Below are positions 43,682 through 52,563 of a stretch of 64,000 bases of DNA, piece after piece. The stretch covers positions 379,501-443,500 of the forward strand of contig NZ_JAPMLP010000002.1 of NCBI RefSeq assembly GCF_026410285.1. Reading direction: 5' to 3'. This DNA comes from Sulfitobacter sp. F26169L. Its GTDB lineage: Bacteria > Pseudomonadota > Alphaproteobacteria > Rhodobacterales > Rhodobacteraceae. The number at the start of each line of letters is the position of its first letter. Within the stretch, counting starts at the first letter, position 1. The notes under the pieces were generated by a model. That model was not told the DNA's origin and did no database searches. It saw nothing but the letters and a program-made list of their open reading frames with translations. The translations under genes and the position numbers were made by a program.

Positions 43682-45250
43682 ATGATCAAAGCGATATGTG
43701 TGGCGGTCCTCGCCGCACTTTTCCTTTTTGGCGCTATATCGTCTGTGCAGGCACAAGACATCACGCTCACGTCTCGCGATAGCAAGGTTGAGCTGAGTGG
43801 CACGCTGCTTGGGTTTGACGGTGAGTTCTACCGTGTTCAGACGGAGTATGGCGAACTGACTGTGGACGGATCAGGCGTTTTGTGTACTGGCCCTGGTTGC
43901 CCGAACATCGAAGATTTCGTAGCCGAGCTTCAGATCTCCGGCGCGCCGACATTGGGCGCTGTTGTGATGCCTGCGCTGCTAGAGGCCTTTGCACAAAAAA
44001 ACGACTACGTTACGGAGCGTGAAGAAGGTGAGGATAGCACCAGTTTTACCTATCTTCTCAGCCGCGCAAGCGATGGAAAGCTGGCCGCACGATTTTTCTT
44101 TCGTGTGACGAATACCGATGAAGGGTTTGCTGATCTGCTGGCAGATGAGGCCGATATCGTGATGTCGCTGCGCGAGATTCGCGCAGAAGAGCGCAGCAGA
44201 GCCAGAGAAGCGGGTCTGGGCGATATGACAGGGATCAACCGCAGTCGTGTGCTAGCGCTGGATGCGATTGTTCCGGTGGTTTCCGGGACTAACCCCGTTC
44301 AAGGGATTTCACCGGTCGATCTTGCACAGGTTCTGGCCGGACGGATCACCAATTGGAAAGCGCTCGGCGGACCTGACGTACCGATAGATTTGCACCTACC
44401 AGATGACTCTTCAGGGTTGGGGCAAGCGATTGTGGACCAACTGCTGCGACCGGCAAATCTTGGAAAGCTATCTGATAAGGCAACGCGCCATGCTACGTCA
44501 GATAGTCTGTCTCAGGCTGTTTCGGCTGATACGTTTGCATTGGGTCTGACCAGCTACGCCGAACGGGGTGATACACAAGCTCTGATGCTGACGGGGCGTT
44601 GCGGATTTTCGATGCAGGCATCGCGCCGGACAATCAAAACAGAAGATTATCCGCTAACGGCACCGATGTTTCTATACTTTCCTGCACGCCGCCTGCCGCG
44701 CCTTGCGCGAGAGTTTCTTGCATTTACCCGTGGACCGGCTGCGCAGATTGTGATCCGGCGTTCTGGTTTTGTGGACCAGACACCGGAAGAGATCGCTGTC
44801 GAGCAGCAAGGCAACCGTTTTGCCAATGCAATTGCTCAAGCTGGTACAGAAATTACATTAGGTGAATTGCAGCGGATGACGGCCACGTTGGTTCCCATGG
44901 CACGGCTAAGCACGTCGTTCCGGTTTGAAGCGGGATCAGTCCGTTTAGACGCGCAATCGCGCTCGAATGTTCAGCAACTGGCACGGGCGCTGGAGGTCGG
45001 GCAATATGATGCGCGGCGACTCCTTTTTGTCGGCTTCAGTGACGGTAACGGACCCTCTGAAGCCAATCGGGATATCGCGCTTCGCCGCGCTGACGCCGTG
45101 CGCCGCGCGGTCAATGAAGCCGCTGTTGCTGCTAATCTTGAACGGGTGGAACTGGGTGTTGACGCCTTTGGAGAGGCGATGCCAATGGCCTGCGATGACA
45201 GTTCTTGGGGACGCCGCGCCAACCGCCGCGTTGAGGTTTGGGTGCGCTAG
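43682..45250 (+). CDS. Phosphate-binding-like (PBP2) domain fused to an OmpA peptidoglycan-binding domain
   Basis: The protein has 522 residues. The signal peptide MIKAICVAVLAALFLFGAI ends near VQAQD. A type 2 periplasmic-binding domain of the PstS class spans about 90-360 and includes VVSGTNPVQGISPVDLAQVLAGRITNW, the segment characteristic of phosphate-binding-like proteins. The C-terminal OmpA-like domain (about 395-522) reads FRFEAGSVRLDAQSRSNVQQLARAL, LLFVGFSDGNG and RRANRRVEVWVR. It is thus a wall-tethered binding protein, not a simple transporter receptor. No pst genes are nearby. The stop is interlocked with radC through a shared CTAG. Confidence 0.88.
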   Translation: MIKAICVAVLAALFLFGAISSVQAQDITLTSRDSKVELSGTLLGFDGEFYRVQTEYGELTVDGSGVLCTGPGCPNIEDFVAELQISGAPTLGAVVMPALLEAFAQKNDYVTEREEGEDSTSFTYLLSRASDGKLAARFFFRVTNTDEGFADLLADEADIVMSLREIRAEERSRAREAGLGDMTGINRSRVLALDAIVPVVSGTNPVQGISPVDLAQVLAGRITNWKALGGPDVPIDLHLPDDSSGLGQAIVDQLLRPANLGKLSDKATRHATSDSLSQAVSADTFALGLTSYAERGDTQALMLTGRCGFSMQASRRTIKTEDYPLTAPMFLYFPARRLPRLAREFLAFTRGPAAQIVIRRSGFVDQTPEEIAVEQQGNRFANAIAQAGTEITLGELQRMTATLVPMARLSTSFRFEAGSVRLDAQSRSNVQQLARALEVGQYDARRLLFVGFSDGNGPSEANRDIALRRADAVRRAVNEAAVAANLERVELGVDAFGEAMPMACDDSSWGRRANRRVEVWVR

Positions 45251-45996
45251 AGATATCCATCAGCCCGAAAGCTGAGCTCCCGGGATTTGCCGATAATCAA
45301 GTGATCATGCAGAGTAAGGCCAAGCGCGTCACAGGCCGCATTTACGCGGTGCGTCATGTCAATGTCAGCCTGTGAAGGTGTCGGATCACCGGAGGGATGG
45401 TTGTGTACAAGTATGACGGCAGAAGCGTTCAGTTCCAAAGCGCGCTTGGCGACTTCGCGAGGGTATACAGGAACATGATCAACGGTACCTTTGGCTTGCT
45501 CTTCATCGCCGATTAACACGTTTTTGCGATCCAGATACAGGACGCGAAACTGTTCGGTTTCGCGATGAGCCATCGTAGTGTGGCAATAATCGAGCAGCGA
45601 GTCCCAACTTGAAAGCACGTGGCTGTGCATAATTTTCGACCGCGCCATGCGGTGTGCAGCGGCCTCTACAATTTTCAATTCTGTAACAACGGCATCACCG
45701 ACGCCTGAAATGTCGCGCAGGCGCGCTTCTGGAGCGGTGAGGACACGGTTGAAATCACCAAAACAATCCATCAGCGCGCGCGCAAGCGGCTTGACGTCGC
45801 GCCGCGGAATGGCGCGGAACAGGACAAGTTCAAGCAATTCATATTCAGGCATGGCCATTGCGCCACCTGCCATAAACCTTGCGCGTAAACGCTGGCGGTG
45901 GTCGGCTATGTATGAAGGTTGCTTTCCGCTCGCCTGCGCGGCCACCGGGGCTTCGTCCATCAAAAAGGGAAGTGGCTGTTCGTTGAAGTTCGACAT
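45247..45996 (-). CDS. radC: RadC-like JAB1/MPN domain protein
   Basis: The protein has 249 residues. The N-terminal part has helix-hairpin-helix DNA-binding elements (LRDISGVGDAVVTELK). The JAMM zinc motif VILVHNHPSGDPTPSQADID lies in the C-terminal half. Conserved flanking VYPREVAKRALELNASAVIL fits the family. The protein is widespread but its exact function is unsettled; a direct role in recombination repair is doubtful. It is convergent with the PBP2/OmpA gene, sharing the CTAG stop tetranucleotide. Confidence 0.93.
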   Translation of the reverse strand: MSNFNEQPLPFLMDEAPVAAQASGKQPSYIADHRQRLRARFMAGGAMAMPEYELLELVLFRAIPRRDVKPLARALMDCFGDFNRVLTAPEARLRDISGVGDAVVTELKIVEAAAHRMARSKIMHSHVLSSWDSLLDYCHTTMAHRETEQFRVLYLDRKNVLIGDEEQAKGTVDHVPVYPREVAKRALELNASAVILVHNHPSGDPTPSQADIDMTHRVNAACDALGLTLHDHLIIGKSRELSFRADGYL

Positions 45997-46157
45997 TTCT
46001 TCAAGATGCCGCAGATATAGTTAGAGATTGGTTAACGAAGAAGTTCGATGTTCAACCTGGGTAAAATCACCTTGTGTAGACTAATGTGTGAACGCGAAGG
46101 GCATCGTTGCACGAATTTGCATGAGGTCAGCGGCGGATTTGGACCATTGTAATAATC

Positions 46158-46198
46158 AAAAGAAAACGGGCGCACTACTCAAAGTAAAGTGCGCCCGT
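46158..46198 (-). terminator. Intrinsic terminator after dnaJ
   Basis: On the minus strand ACGGGCGCACT pairs perfectly with AGTGCGCCCGT (11 bp) and is followed by TTTTCTTTTG. It lies 30 bases beyond the dnaJ stop. Confidence 0.85.
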
Positions 46199-46228
46199 GT
46201 ATACGGCTCTGCGATAGTATGAAGGGCT

Positions 46229-47392
46229 TCACCCTTTCATTGAGTCCCAGAACGATTTGACCGAGGAAAAAAAGCTGCTGCCCTCGGGGTTATTCTTATC
46301 CGAGAGTTCTTCGAATTCGCGCAAAAGCTCTTTTTGCTTGCTAGTGAGGTTCACCGGTGTTTCTACAGCCAATTCGATGATCATGTCCCCTGTGGCACCG
46401 CCACGTAAATGCGGCATACCTTTGCCGCGTAAACGCATTTGGCGACCTGACTGGCTGCCTGCGGGAACCTGAACACGGCCACGGCCACCATCAATCGTAG
46501 GTACTTCGATGCTGCCGCCCAAAGCGGCGCTGGCCATGGTGACCGGAACGCGGCAGAACAGGTTTGGCCCATCCCGTTCGAACAGCTCGTGATCCTGCAC
46601 TTCGATGAAGATGTATAAATCTCCGGAAGGACCGCCGCGCATACCCGCTTCACCTTCGCCTGCAAGACGGATGCGGGTGCCGGTTTCTACACCTGCGGGA
46701 ATATTAACCGACAAAGAGCGGTCTTTTTCCACGCGACCGGCGCCGCGGCATGTTGTGCACGGGTTTTTGATGATTTGGCCTAGGCCGGAACATGTGGGGC
46801 AGCCGCGTTCAACTGTGAAAAAGCCTTGCTGCGCGCGGACCTTACCCATGCCGGAACATGTGGGGCAGGTGGTTGGCTCGGCTCCACCTTCGGCACCCGA
46901 GCCGTTGCATGCATCGCAGCTGACGGATGTGGGCACGTTGATGGATTTTTGGAGCCCGGAGTACGCTTCTTCTAGCGAGACGCGCAGGTTGAAACGCAGA
47001 TCAGAGCCGCGTGCAGCGCGACGTCCGCCGCCCTGCTGCCCGCGACCGCCCATGAAGTCACCGAACAGGTCATCGAATACGTCCGAAAACGCGGACGAGA
47101 AATCACCCTGTCCGCCACCAGCGCCGCCAAAGCCACCGCCCGGACGGCCACCACCACCTATGCCACCCTCGAATGCAGCATGGCCGTAGCGGTCATAAGC
47201 CGCCTTTTTATCTGCATCTTTGAGGACTTCGTAAGCTTCGTTGGCTTCTTTGAACTGTCCTTCCGCTTCCGGTTTGCCGGTGTTGCGGTCCGGGTGCAGC
47301 TCTTTCGCCTTTTTGCGATAGCCCTTTTTGATCTCTTCTGCGGAGGCGCCTTTGGCGACTCCCAAGATCTCATAATAGTCACGTTTTGCCAT
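46229..47392 (-). CDS. dnaJ: Chaperone protein DnaJ
   Basis: The protein has 387 residues. The J domain begins [20 protein letters not shown] and contains KELHPDRN (HPD). A Gly/Phe-rich linker follows (about 75-120). Four CxxCxGxG zinc motifs are complete: [24 protein letters not shown] and CTTCRGAG. The C-terminal substrate-binding domains are normal. It delivers unfolded clients to DnaK. It lies 79 bases after dnaK; the spacer includes a GC hairpin (47419-47448) that could adjust the DnaK:DnaJ ratio. Confidence 0.97.
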   Translation of the reverse strand: MAKRDYYEILGVAKGASAEEIKKGYRKKAKELHPDRNTGKPEAEGQFKEANEAYEVLKDADKKAAYDRYGHAAFEGGIGGGGRPGGGFGGAGGGQGDFSSAFSDVFDDLFGDFMGGRGQQGGGRRAARGSDLRFNLRVSLEEAYSGLQKSINVPTSVSCDACNGSGAEGGAEPTTCPTCSGMGKVRAQQGFFTVERGCPTCSGLGQIIKNPCTTCRGAGRVEKDRSLSVNIPAGVETGTRIRLAGEGEAGMRGGPSGDLYIFIEVQDHELFERDGPNLFCRVPVTMASAALGGSIEVPTIDGGRGRVQVPAGSQSGRQMRLRGKGMPHLRGGATGDMIIELAVETPVNLTSKQKELLREFEELSDKNNPEGSSFFSSVKSFWDSMKG

Positions 47393-47418
47393 CAGTATTA
47401 TCCTTTACAGGAACGTGA

Positions 47419-47448
47419 AGGGCCGGCCCGTCTGATCGGACCGGCCCT
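47419..47448 (-). other. GC-rich hairpin in the dnaK-dnaJ spacer
   Basis: AGGGCCGG and CCGGCCCT form a perfect 8-bp stem with a 14-base loop in the 79-base spacer. No T-run follows. It may be a partial terminator or an RNA-stability element that makes dnaJ less abundant than dnaK. Confidence 0.45.
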
Positions 47449-47471
47449 GTCATTGGTTCCGCACTGCGGAT

Positions 47472-49391
47472 TTACGCGCGCTTGTCGTTGTCGAGGTCTT
47501 CGAAATCAGCGTCAACGATATCATCGTCGGCATTGCCGTTCGGGGCCTCGTCAGCGGCAGCGGCCATATCATCTTCGCCCGCTTCCTGCGCGCTCTTGTA
47601 GATGGCTTCGCCCAGCTTCATTGCAGCTTCTGTTACGTTCTGGATGCCGGATTTGATTTTTTCGGCATTTTCGGTTTCCATTTCGTCTTTCAACGCTGCA
47701 ATTGCCAGTTCGATCGCTTCGACAGTGGTTGGATCAACCTTGTCAGCATGCTCTTCCATCGACTTTTCAGTAGAGTGGATAAGGCTTTCTGCCTGGTTTT
47801 TTGCTTCGATCAACGCGCGGCGCTCTTTATCCGCATCTGCGTTTTCTTCCGCGTCCTTAACCATCTTCTCGATATCGGCATCGGACAGACCACCGGAAGC
47901 TTGAATGGTGATCTTTTGCTCTTTGCCTGTGCCTTTGTCCAAAGCGCCCACGGACACGATGCCGTTGGCATCGATATCGAAGGTTACTTCGATCTGGGGC
48001 ATGCCGCGTGGCGCTGGCGGGATAGATTCGAGATTGAAGGCACCGAGGATTTTGTTATCGGCGGCCATTTCCCGTTCACCCTGAAACACGCGAATGGTTA
48101 CGGCGTTCTGGTTATCTTCCGCGGTTGAGAAGATCTGGCTCTTCTTGGTCGGGATGGTTGTGTTGCGGTCGATCAGGCGCGTAAACACACCGCCAAGGGT
48201 TTCAATACCCAAGGACAGAGGTGTCACGTCCAGCAGAACCACGTCTTTTACATCACCCTGCAAAACGCCAGCCTGAATCGCAGCACCAAGGGCCACAACT
48301 TCGTCAGGGTTCACACCTTTGTGCGGCTCTTTACCGAAGAATTTAGTTACTTCTTCAATAACGCGCGGCATCCGGGTCATACCGCCGACAAGTACAACTT
48401 CGTCGATGTCGGTTGCTTTTAGGCCGGCATCTTTCAGCGCTGCCTGACAAGGCTTGATAGATGCTTTGATCAAATCACCAACGAGGCTTTCCAATTTGGC
48501 ACGGGTCAGCTTCATCACCATGTGAAGCGGCTGGCCGTTGGATCCCATGGAGATAAACGGCTGGTTAATTTCGGTCTGTGTTGCTGACGAAAGCTCGATC
48601 TTGGCTTTTTCAGCAGCCTCTTTCAGACGCTGGAGCGCCATTTTATCTTGTGTGAGGTCGACCTGATTTTCTTTTTTGAACTCGTCCGCAAGGTAGTTGA
48701 CAATGCGCATGTCAAAATCTTCACCGCCGAGGAACGTGTCACCGTTGGTAGATTTCACTTCGAACAGGCCGTCGTCGATTTCCAGAATGGTCACGTCGAA
48801 TGTACCGCCGCCAAGGTCATAGACCGCGATGGTTTGTGTTTCTTTTTTGTCCAGACCGTAGGCAAGCGCGGCTGCTGTAGGTTCGTTGATGATGCGCAAC
48901 ACCTCAAGACCGGCGATTTTACCGGCATCTTTGGTTGCCTGACGCTGGGCGTCGTTAAAGTAGGCAGGAACGGTGATTACCGCCTGTGTGACTTCTTCGC
49001 CCAGATACGACTCGGCCGTTTCTTTCATTTTGCCAAGGATGAAGGCGGAAATTTGTGAAGGTGAATACTTCTCGCCACGGGCTTCAACCCACGCATCACC
49101 ATTGCCACCGTCAATCACATTGAAGGGCATGTTTTTGCGGTCTTTGGCAAGATCAGCGTCATCGTTGCGGCGGCCAATCAGACGTTTAACGCCGAAAATC
49201 GTGTTTTCGGGGTTGGTGACAGCCTGACGTTTTGCTGGCTGGCCTACAAGGCGCTCATCTTCGGTGAAGGCCACGATAGAGGGCGTAGTGCGCGCGCCTT
49301 CGGCATTTTCAACAACGCGAGGCTGGCTGCCGTCCATGATGGCGATACAGGAGTTTGTTGTTCCGAGGTCAATACCAATTACTTTGGCCAT
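47472..49391 (-). CDS. dnaK: Chaperone protein DnaK (Hsp70)
   Basis: The ATG at 49391, nine bases after AGGGA, gives 639 residues beginning [20 protein letters not shown]. Hsp70 signatures include [16 protein letters not shown] and [12 protein letters not shown]. The substrate-binding domain and lid follow, with a short acidic C-terminus ([19 protein letters not shown]). It folds and protects proteins with DnaJ and GrpE. The upstream region holds a promoter-like element at 49507-49535 about 115 bases from the start. Confidence 0.98.
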   Translation of the reverse strand: MAKVIGIDLGTTNSCIAIMDGSQPRVVENAEGARTTPSIVAFTEDERLVGQPAKRQAVTNPENTIFGVKRLIGRRNDDADLAKDRKNMPFNVIDGGNGDAWVEARGEKYSPSQISAFILGKMKETAESYLGEEVTQAVITVPAYFNDAQRQATKDAGKIAGLEVLRIINEPTAAALAYGLDKKETQTIAVYDLGGGTFDVTILEIDDGLFEVKSTNGDTFLGGEDFDMRIVNYLADEFKKENQVDLTQDKMALQRLKEAAEKAKIELSSATQTEINQPFISMGSNGQPLHMVMKLTRAKLESLVGDLIKASIKPCQAALKDAGLKATDIDEVVLVGGMTRMPRVIEEVTKFFGKEPHKGVNPDEVVALGAAIQAGVLQGDVKDVVLLDVTPLSLGIETLGGVFTRLIDRNTTIPTKKSQIFSTAEDNQNAVTIRVFQGEREMAADNKILGAFNLESIPPAPRGMPQIEVTFDIDANGIVSVGALDKGTGKEQKITIQASGGLSDADIEKMVKDAEENADADKERRALIEAKNQAESLIHSTEKSMEEHADKVDPTTVEAIELAIAALKDEMETENAEKIKSGIQNVTEAAMKLGEAIYKSAQEAGEDDMAAAADEAPNGNADDDIVDADFEDLDNDKRA

Positions 49392-49506
49392 GTTTTTCGA
49401 TCCCTTTTTTAGCTCAAGGCGATTACACGAAGCATAGGCCCGTTGCGGCACCACTGCTTCGATCCGGTTGACGCTGGAAACGTGTCGTCTCCAGCGGTTC
49501 GGAGGG

Positions 49507-49535
49507 TATATAGTGAGGGGGTGCTGGCCCTGCAA
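49507..49535 (-). promoter_or_regulatory. Promoter-like element for dnaK
   Basis: On the minus strand TTGCAG and TATATA are spaced by exactly 17 bases, followed by a long leader to dnaK. Which sigma factor uses it (housekeeping or RpoH) cannot be decided from these boxes. Sequence match only. Confidence 0.45.
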
Positions 49536-49607
49536 CCGTGGCAGACACTAAGATGTGATGATTCACACAGAAATACTGAAAATTGGCAAGAAATAGGGGG
49601 TTTGGCG

Positions 49608-50207
49608 GTGAGATTTTCGGTTAAAGGCTTCGAAATACACTCCGGATTTCTGAATATTGAAGCCCAGCGGGCGGTTTTGGATGCGGTGCGCGGGGTTGTC
49701 GCAAAGGCGCCGTTTTTCCGGCCGAACACACCTTCCGGCAAACCGATGTCTGTAAGGATGAGCGCGGCAGGGAAATACGGGTGGTTCTCGGACAGAAACG
49801 GGTATCGTTATGTGTCGCAACATCCCGATGGCACACCATGGCCTGCGATCCCCGCCGAAGTTTTGGAAATATGGCACGGTTTAACAGGGCTGGAGCGGCA
49901 GCCCGAGTGCTGCTTGATCAATTATTACGGGCCGGACGCGAAGCTCGGCCTGCATCAGGACCGTGATGAGGCGGATATGCGCTGGCCTGTTGTGTCGGTA
50001 TCTTTGGGAGATGACGGGCTGTTTCGCATGGGGAACGTCACACGCGGCGGCAAGACCGAGAGCCATTGGTTACGCTCCGGCGATGTGGTTGTCATGGGCG
50101 GTGATGCGCGGCTGGCCTATCACGGAGTTGACCGGATCAGGGCCGGATCATCTACGCTACTGCCAAAGGGTGGCCGGCTCAACCTGACCCTGCGCGTGGT
50201 TGAGTGA
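49608..50207 (+). CDS. alkB: AlkB family Fe(II)/2-oxoglutarate dioxygenase (alkylated DNA repair)
   Basis: The GTG at 49608 is preferred because AGGGGG lies seven bases upstream and the product then starts MRFSVKGFEIHSGFL at normal family length (199 residues). The iron ligands are His116 and Asp118 (LGLHQDRDE) and His172 (LAYHGVDRI), with a C-terminal RLNLTLRVV arginine for 2-oxoglutarate. The PMSVRMSAAGKYGWFSDRNGYRY block binds the damaged base. It oxidatively removes 1-methyladenine and 3-methylcytosine lesions. It is divergent from dnaK. Confidence 0.93.
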   Translation: MRFSVKGFEIHSGFLNIEAQRAVLDAVRGVVAKAPFFRPNTPSGKPMSVRMSAAGKYGWFSDRNGYRYVSQHPDGTPWPAIPAEVLEIWHGLTGLERQPECCLINYYGPDAKLGLHQDRDEADMRWPVVSVSLGDDGLFRMGNVTRGGKTESHWLRSGDVVVMGGDARLAYHGVDRIRAGSSTLLPKGGRLNLTLRVVE

Positions 50208-50794
50208 GGTAGCCCGCTTGGTTCCGGGTCTTTGGCGATTTATGCCGCCGCAGATATTATTCTCTCAACAAATGTAAAAAATTTAACAGCTGGAAAAGTT
50301 TTGGATTGGGTTCATGGCGACGTTAAACGGGGTGTTTTAAGCCTGTGCCAAAACGAAAGGTCTTGGAATATTATTAATTATTGCTCTGCGTGGATTTCTG
50401 AATCCCGTATGAAACGCCAGCATGACTGTTCGTCTAACGCTTAAATATTCCAGTAGCGGATGGGAAACTGGATATGTTTCATTCCATCTATTGTTACTCT
50501 TTTGCCGCGTTCACCGACGAATTTATGCCAAATGTCATCGGGAGCAGGAACTCCATAAAATCCTTTTCTTTCTGGAAGTTCATCTGATTTCCTTACTCGC
50601 GGTCATTTTTAACACAAAATCTAAATTGCTCGGACCGAAGTGACTGCATCGCAAAGCCTTAGAGTTGGGCCCGACTTGGAAACTGTGCGGAATCAGCATG
50701 ATTATGCCATAGATCGACATTTCTCGGATGGTACAGCCAAGCGAAGACCTTACCGCTTCTTCGCAAAATTTTGCCTTGTCTCGCAGACGGAAGC
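50208..50794. other. AT-richer interval without a supported gene
   Basis: This stretch of nearly 600 bases between alkB and the polysaccharide-export permease is AT-richer than its flanks and has no frame with a convincing start and ribosome site. It contains scattered short frames only. One minus-strand stretch (50441-50602) looks like a protein fragment and is listed separately. No inverted terminal repeats, tRNA or attachment site were seen. It may be a decayed insertion marking the left edge of the glycan locus. Confidence 0.6.
50441..50602 (-). pseudogene. Possible C-terminal remnant of an unidentified protein
   Basis: On the minus strand a 53-codon open stretch bounded upstream by TGA and ending TAA reads with protein-like composition, including KGFYGVPAPDDIWHKFVGE and IDGMKHIQFPIRYWNI. 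It has no start codon. The 5' neighbour frame on the same strand (down to about 50580, ending LDFVLKMTASKEIR) could join it after a single frameshift near 50590. I do not recognise the family. Confidence 0.25.
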
Positions 50795-51619
50795 CTATCG
50801 CCGCGCGCTCCACGAGATTGACGCATGTTTGCGGGTATAGAATTCTCCCATCAGGCCGATCATCACCAGCACCAGCCCGACCCAGAACGCATACATCGGA
50901 TCACTGTAGCGGGGGTTGTAGTTGAGGAAGGCATAACCGCGCGCTTGGTCAATTGTGTGAAACAGCGGGTTCCAGTCAAACATGGCAAGCATGAAGCCGG
51001 GGAGCGTGTTGGCAACAAACATCTTGCCCGATGCAATCATATTGGCGCGCTGGTAAATGGTGGAAAAAATGCCGACAGCCGTAGGAAACCATGGTTTGAT
51101 CGCCAGCAGGACAAGCCCCAGTGCTGCACCGGTAAACCACGCAAGGATCAGCATACCAAAGGCCGCCATCGGCTGCTCGATCTCCAGCGGGGTCCAGGCA
51201 ACGTGGTAGACAAATAGAATAACCCCCAGCGACAGAACCTGAATATAAAGCGCGCCGAGCGCAGCCGAACAAATTGAAATGATCGTATTCATCGGCGCGT
51301 GCTGCATCATCGCGCTGGCAGGCCCTTCGGACCCCACAACCGCGCCGAGCGCCTTGGAGTGAGTCATATAAAGGAAAATTCCAGACATGATGTAGATCAG
51401 GAAATCACCCCGTAACGCAGCGCCGCGCAGACCCAGAATAGAGAACATCACATAAAAGGCACCGACGAAGATGATCGCTTGCAAGATGTTGGTAACGATA
51501 GCGAGGAAGGCGTTATTGTGCGTTTTTCGGACTGAACGGACGATTGAGTGATAAATCAACTCAAGCATCGTCAGAACGACATGCAGGGTGGATCGTTTTC
51601 TGTAAACGGGTTGAAACAT
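50795..51619 (-). CDS. ABC-2 type polysaccharide export permease (KpsM-like)
   Basis: The protein has 274 residues with about six membrane segments, starting after a cytosolic MFQPVYRKRSTLHVVLTMLE. It contains FYVMFSILGLRGAALRGDFLIYIMSGIFLYM and the late FDWNPLFHTIDQARGYAFLNYNPRYSDP, typical of capsule or O-antigen export permeases. It would form the channel for a lipid-linked or capsular glycan. The ATPase partner (KpsT/RfbE type) is not adjacent and not in the window, so it must be elsewhere or absent. It is divergent from cysQ and sits next to a glycosyltransferase cluster. Confidence 0.88.
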   Translation of the reverse strand: MFQPVYRKRSTLHVVLTMLELIYHSIVRSVRKTHNNAFLAIVTNILQAIIFVGAFYVMFSILGLRGAALRGDFLIYIMSGIFLYMTHSKALGAVVGSEGPASAMMQHAPMNTIISICSAALGALYIQVLSLGVILFVYHVAWTPLEIEQPMAAFGMLILAWFTGAALGLVLLAIKPWFPTAVGIFSTIYQRANMIASGKMFVANTLPGFMLAMFDWNPLFHTIDQARGYAFLNYNPRYSDPMYAFWVGLVLVMIGLMGEFYTRKHASISWSARR

Positions 51620-51734
51620 CTGCTGTACTGCCTTGCGGTTATGACCACCATTGCACGGAATTCTTGCTGATCCGTTACAAGAGCATCATAAGGTATCCAG
51701 AATTTATATCAACGAAGGATGGCGAGAGTTGGGC

Positions 51735-52532
51735 ATGGATTACGAAAAATTGACGCAGGTGATGCGACGCCTTTCGTTGGAAGCGGGCGACAAGATTATG
51801 GAAATCTACGGGCGGGACGATTTTGATGTGAAGTCGAAATCCGACGACAGCCCTGTAACCGCAGCGGACGAGGCTGCTGACAGGATTATCTCGGACGGGC
51901 TGCGCGCCGCCTTTCCCGATGTGTTGCTGGTCACCGAAGAGCAGGCGGACACGCATGGCACCACAGGTGATACCTTCCTGATCGTTGATCCGCTGGATGG
52001 CACAAAAGAGTTCATCCACCGGCGGGGTGATTTCACGGTCAATATCGCTTTGGTCGAGGGGGGCGTGCCGACGCGCGGCGTGGTCTATGCGCCTGCGAAG
52101 AACCGGGTGTTCTTTACGCTGGCAACGGGAAAATCGGTAGAAGAAACCGGAGAATTAGCCAAGGATAAGGTTGGTCAGACCAAGGAGATATCAGTCTCTA
52201 AACCGGACAATACGGCGTTGATGGTGGTGGCCAGCAAATCGCACCGCGATCAGGCGACTGACGATTACATTGCCAAATATTCGGTCAAGGATATGAAAAG
52301 CGCGGGTTCGTCGCTCAAGTTCTGTCTGGTCGCTACGGGTGAGGCAGATATCTACCCCCGTGTTGGCCGGACAATGGAATGGGATACAGCCGCCGGACAT
52401 GCGGTGCTGAAGGGGGCGGGCGGGGATGTGATCCGGTTTGATGATCATACACCGCTGACCTACGGCAAGGAGGATTATGCCAATCCGTTTTTTATTGCCT
52501 ATGCGCCGGGTGTTGACCTGAAAAAGACGTAA
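51735..52532 (+). CDS. cysQ: 3'(2'),5'-bisphosphate nucleotidase CysQ
   Basis: The ATG at 51735 gives 265 residues; GAGAG lies eight bases upstream. The inositol-monophosphatase-fold metal sites are clear: VTEEQ (Glu68-69), DPLDGTKEFIHRRGDF at 85-100, and the late WDTAAGHAVLKGAGGDV. CysQ hydrolyses PAP, the product left when PAPS donates sulfate, to AMP. Its location at the head of a glycosyltransferase cluster ending in a sulfotransferase argues that PAP removal serves glycan sulfation here; that link is inference. Confidence 0.93.
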   Translation: MDYEKLTQVMRRLSLEAGDKIMEIYGRDDFDVKSKSDDSPVTAADEAADRIISDGLRAAFPDVLLVTEEQADTHGTTGDTFLIVDPLDGTKEFIHRRGDFTVNIALVEGGVPTRGVVYAPAKNRVFFTLATGKSVEETGELAKDKVGQTKEISVSKPDNTALMVVASKSHRDQATDDYIAKYSVKDMKSAGSSLKFCLVATGEADIYPRVGRTMEWDTAAGHAVLKGAGGDVIRFDDHTPLTYGKEDYANPFFIAYAPGVDLKKT

Positions 52533-52563
52533 ACGGATTGATTTGGGTAGGAGCAATCCATTC

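Noticed and set aside
50232..50444. 70-codon plus-strand frame in the gene-poor interval
   Set aside because: It has no ribosome site, no recognisable motif and non-coding-like composition.
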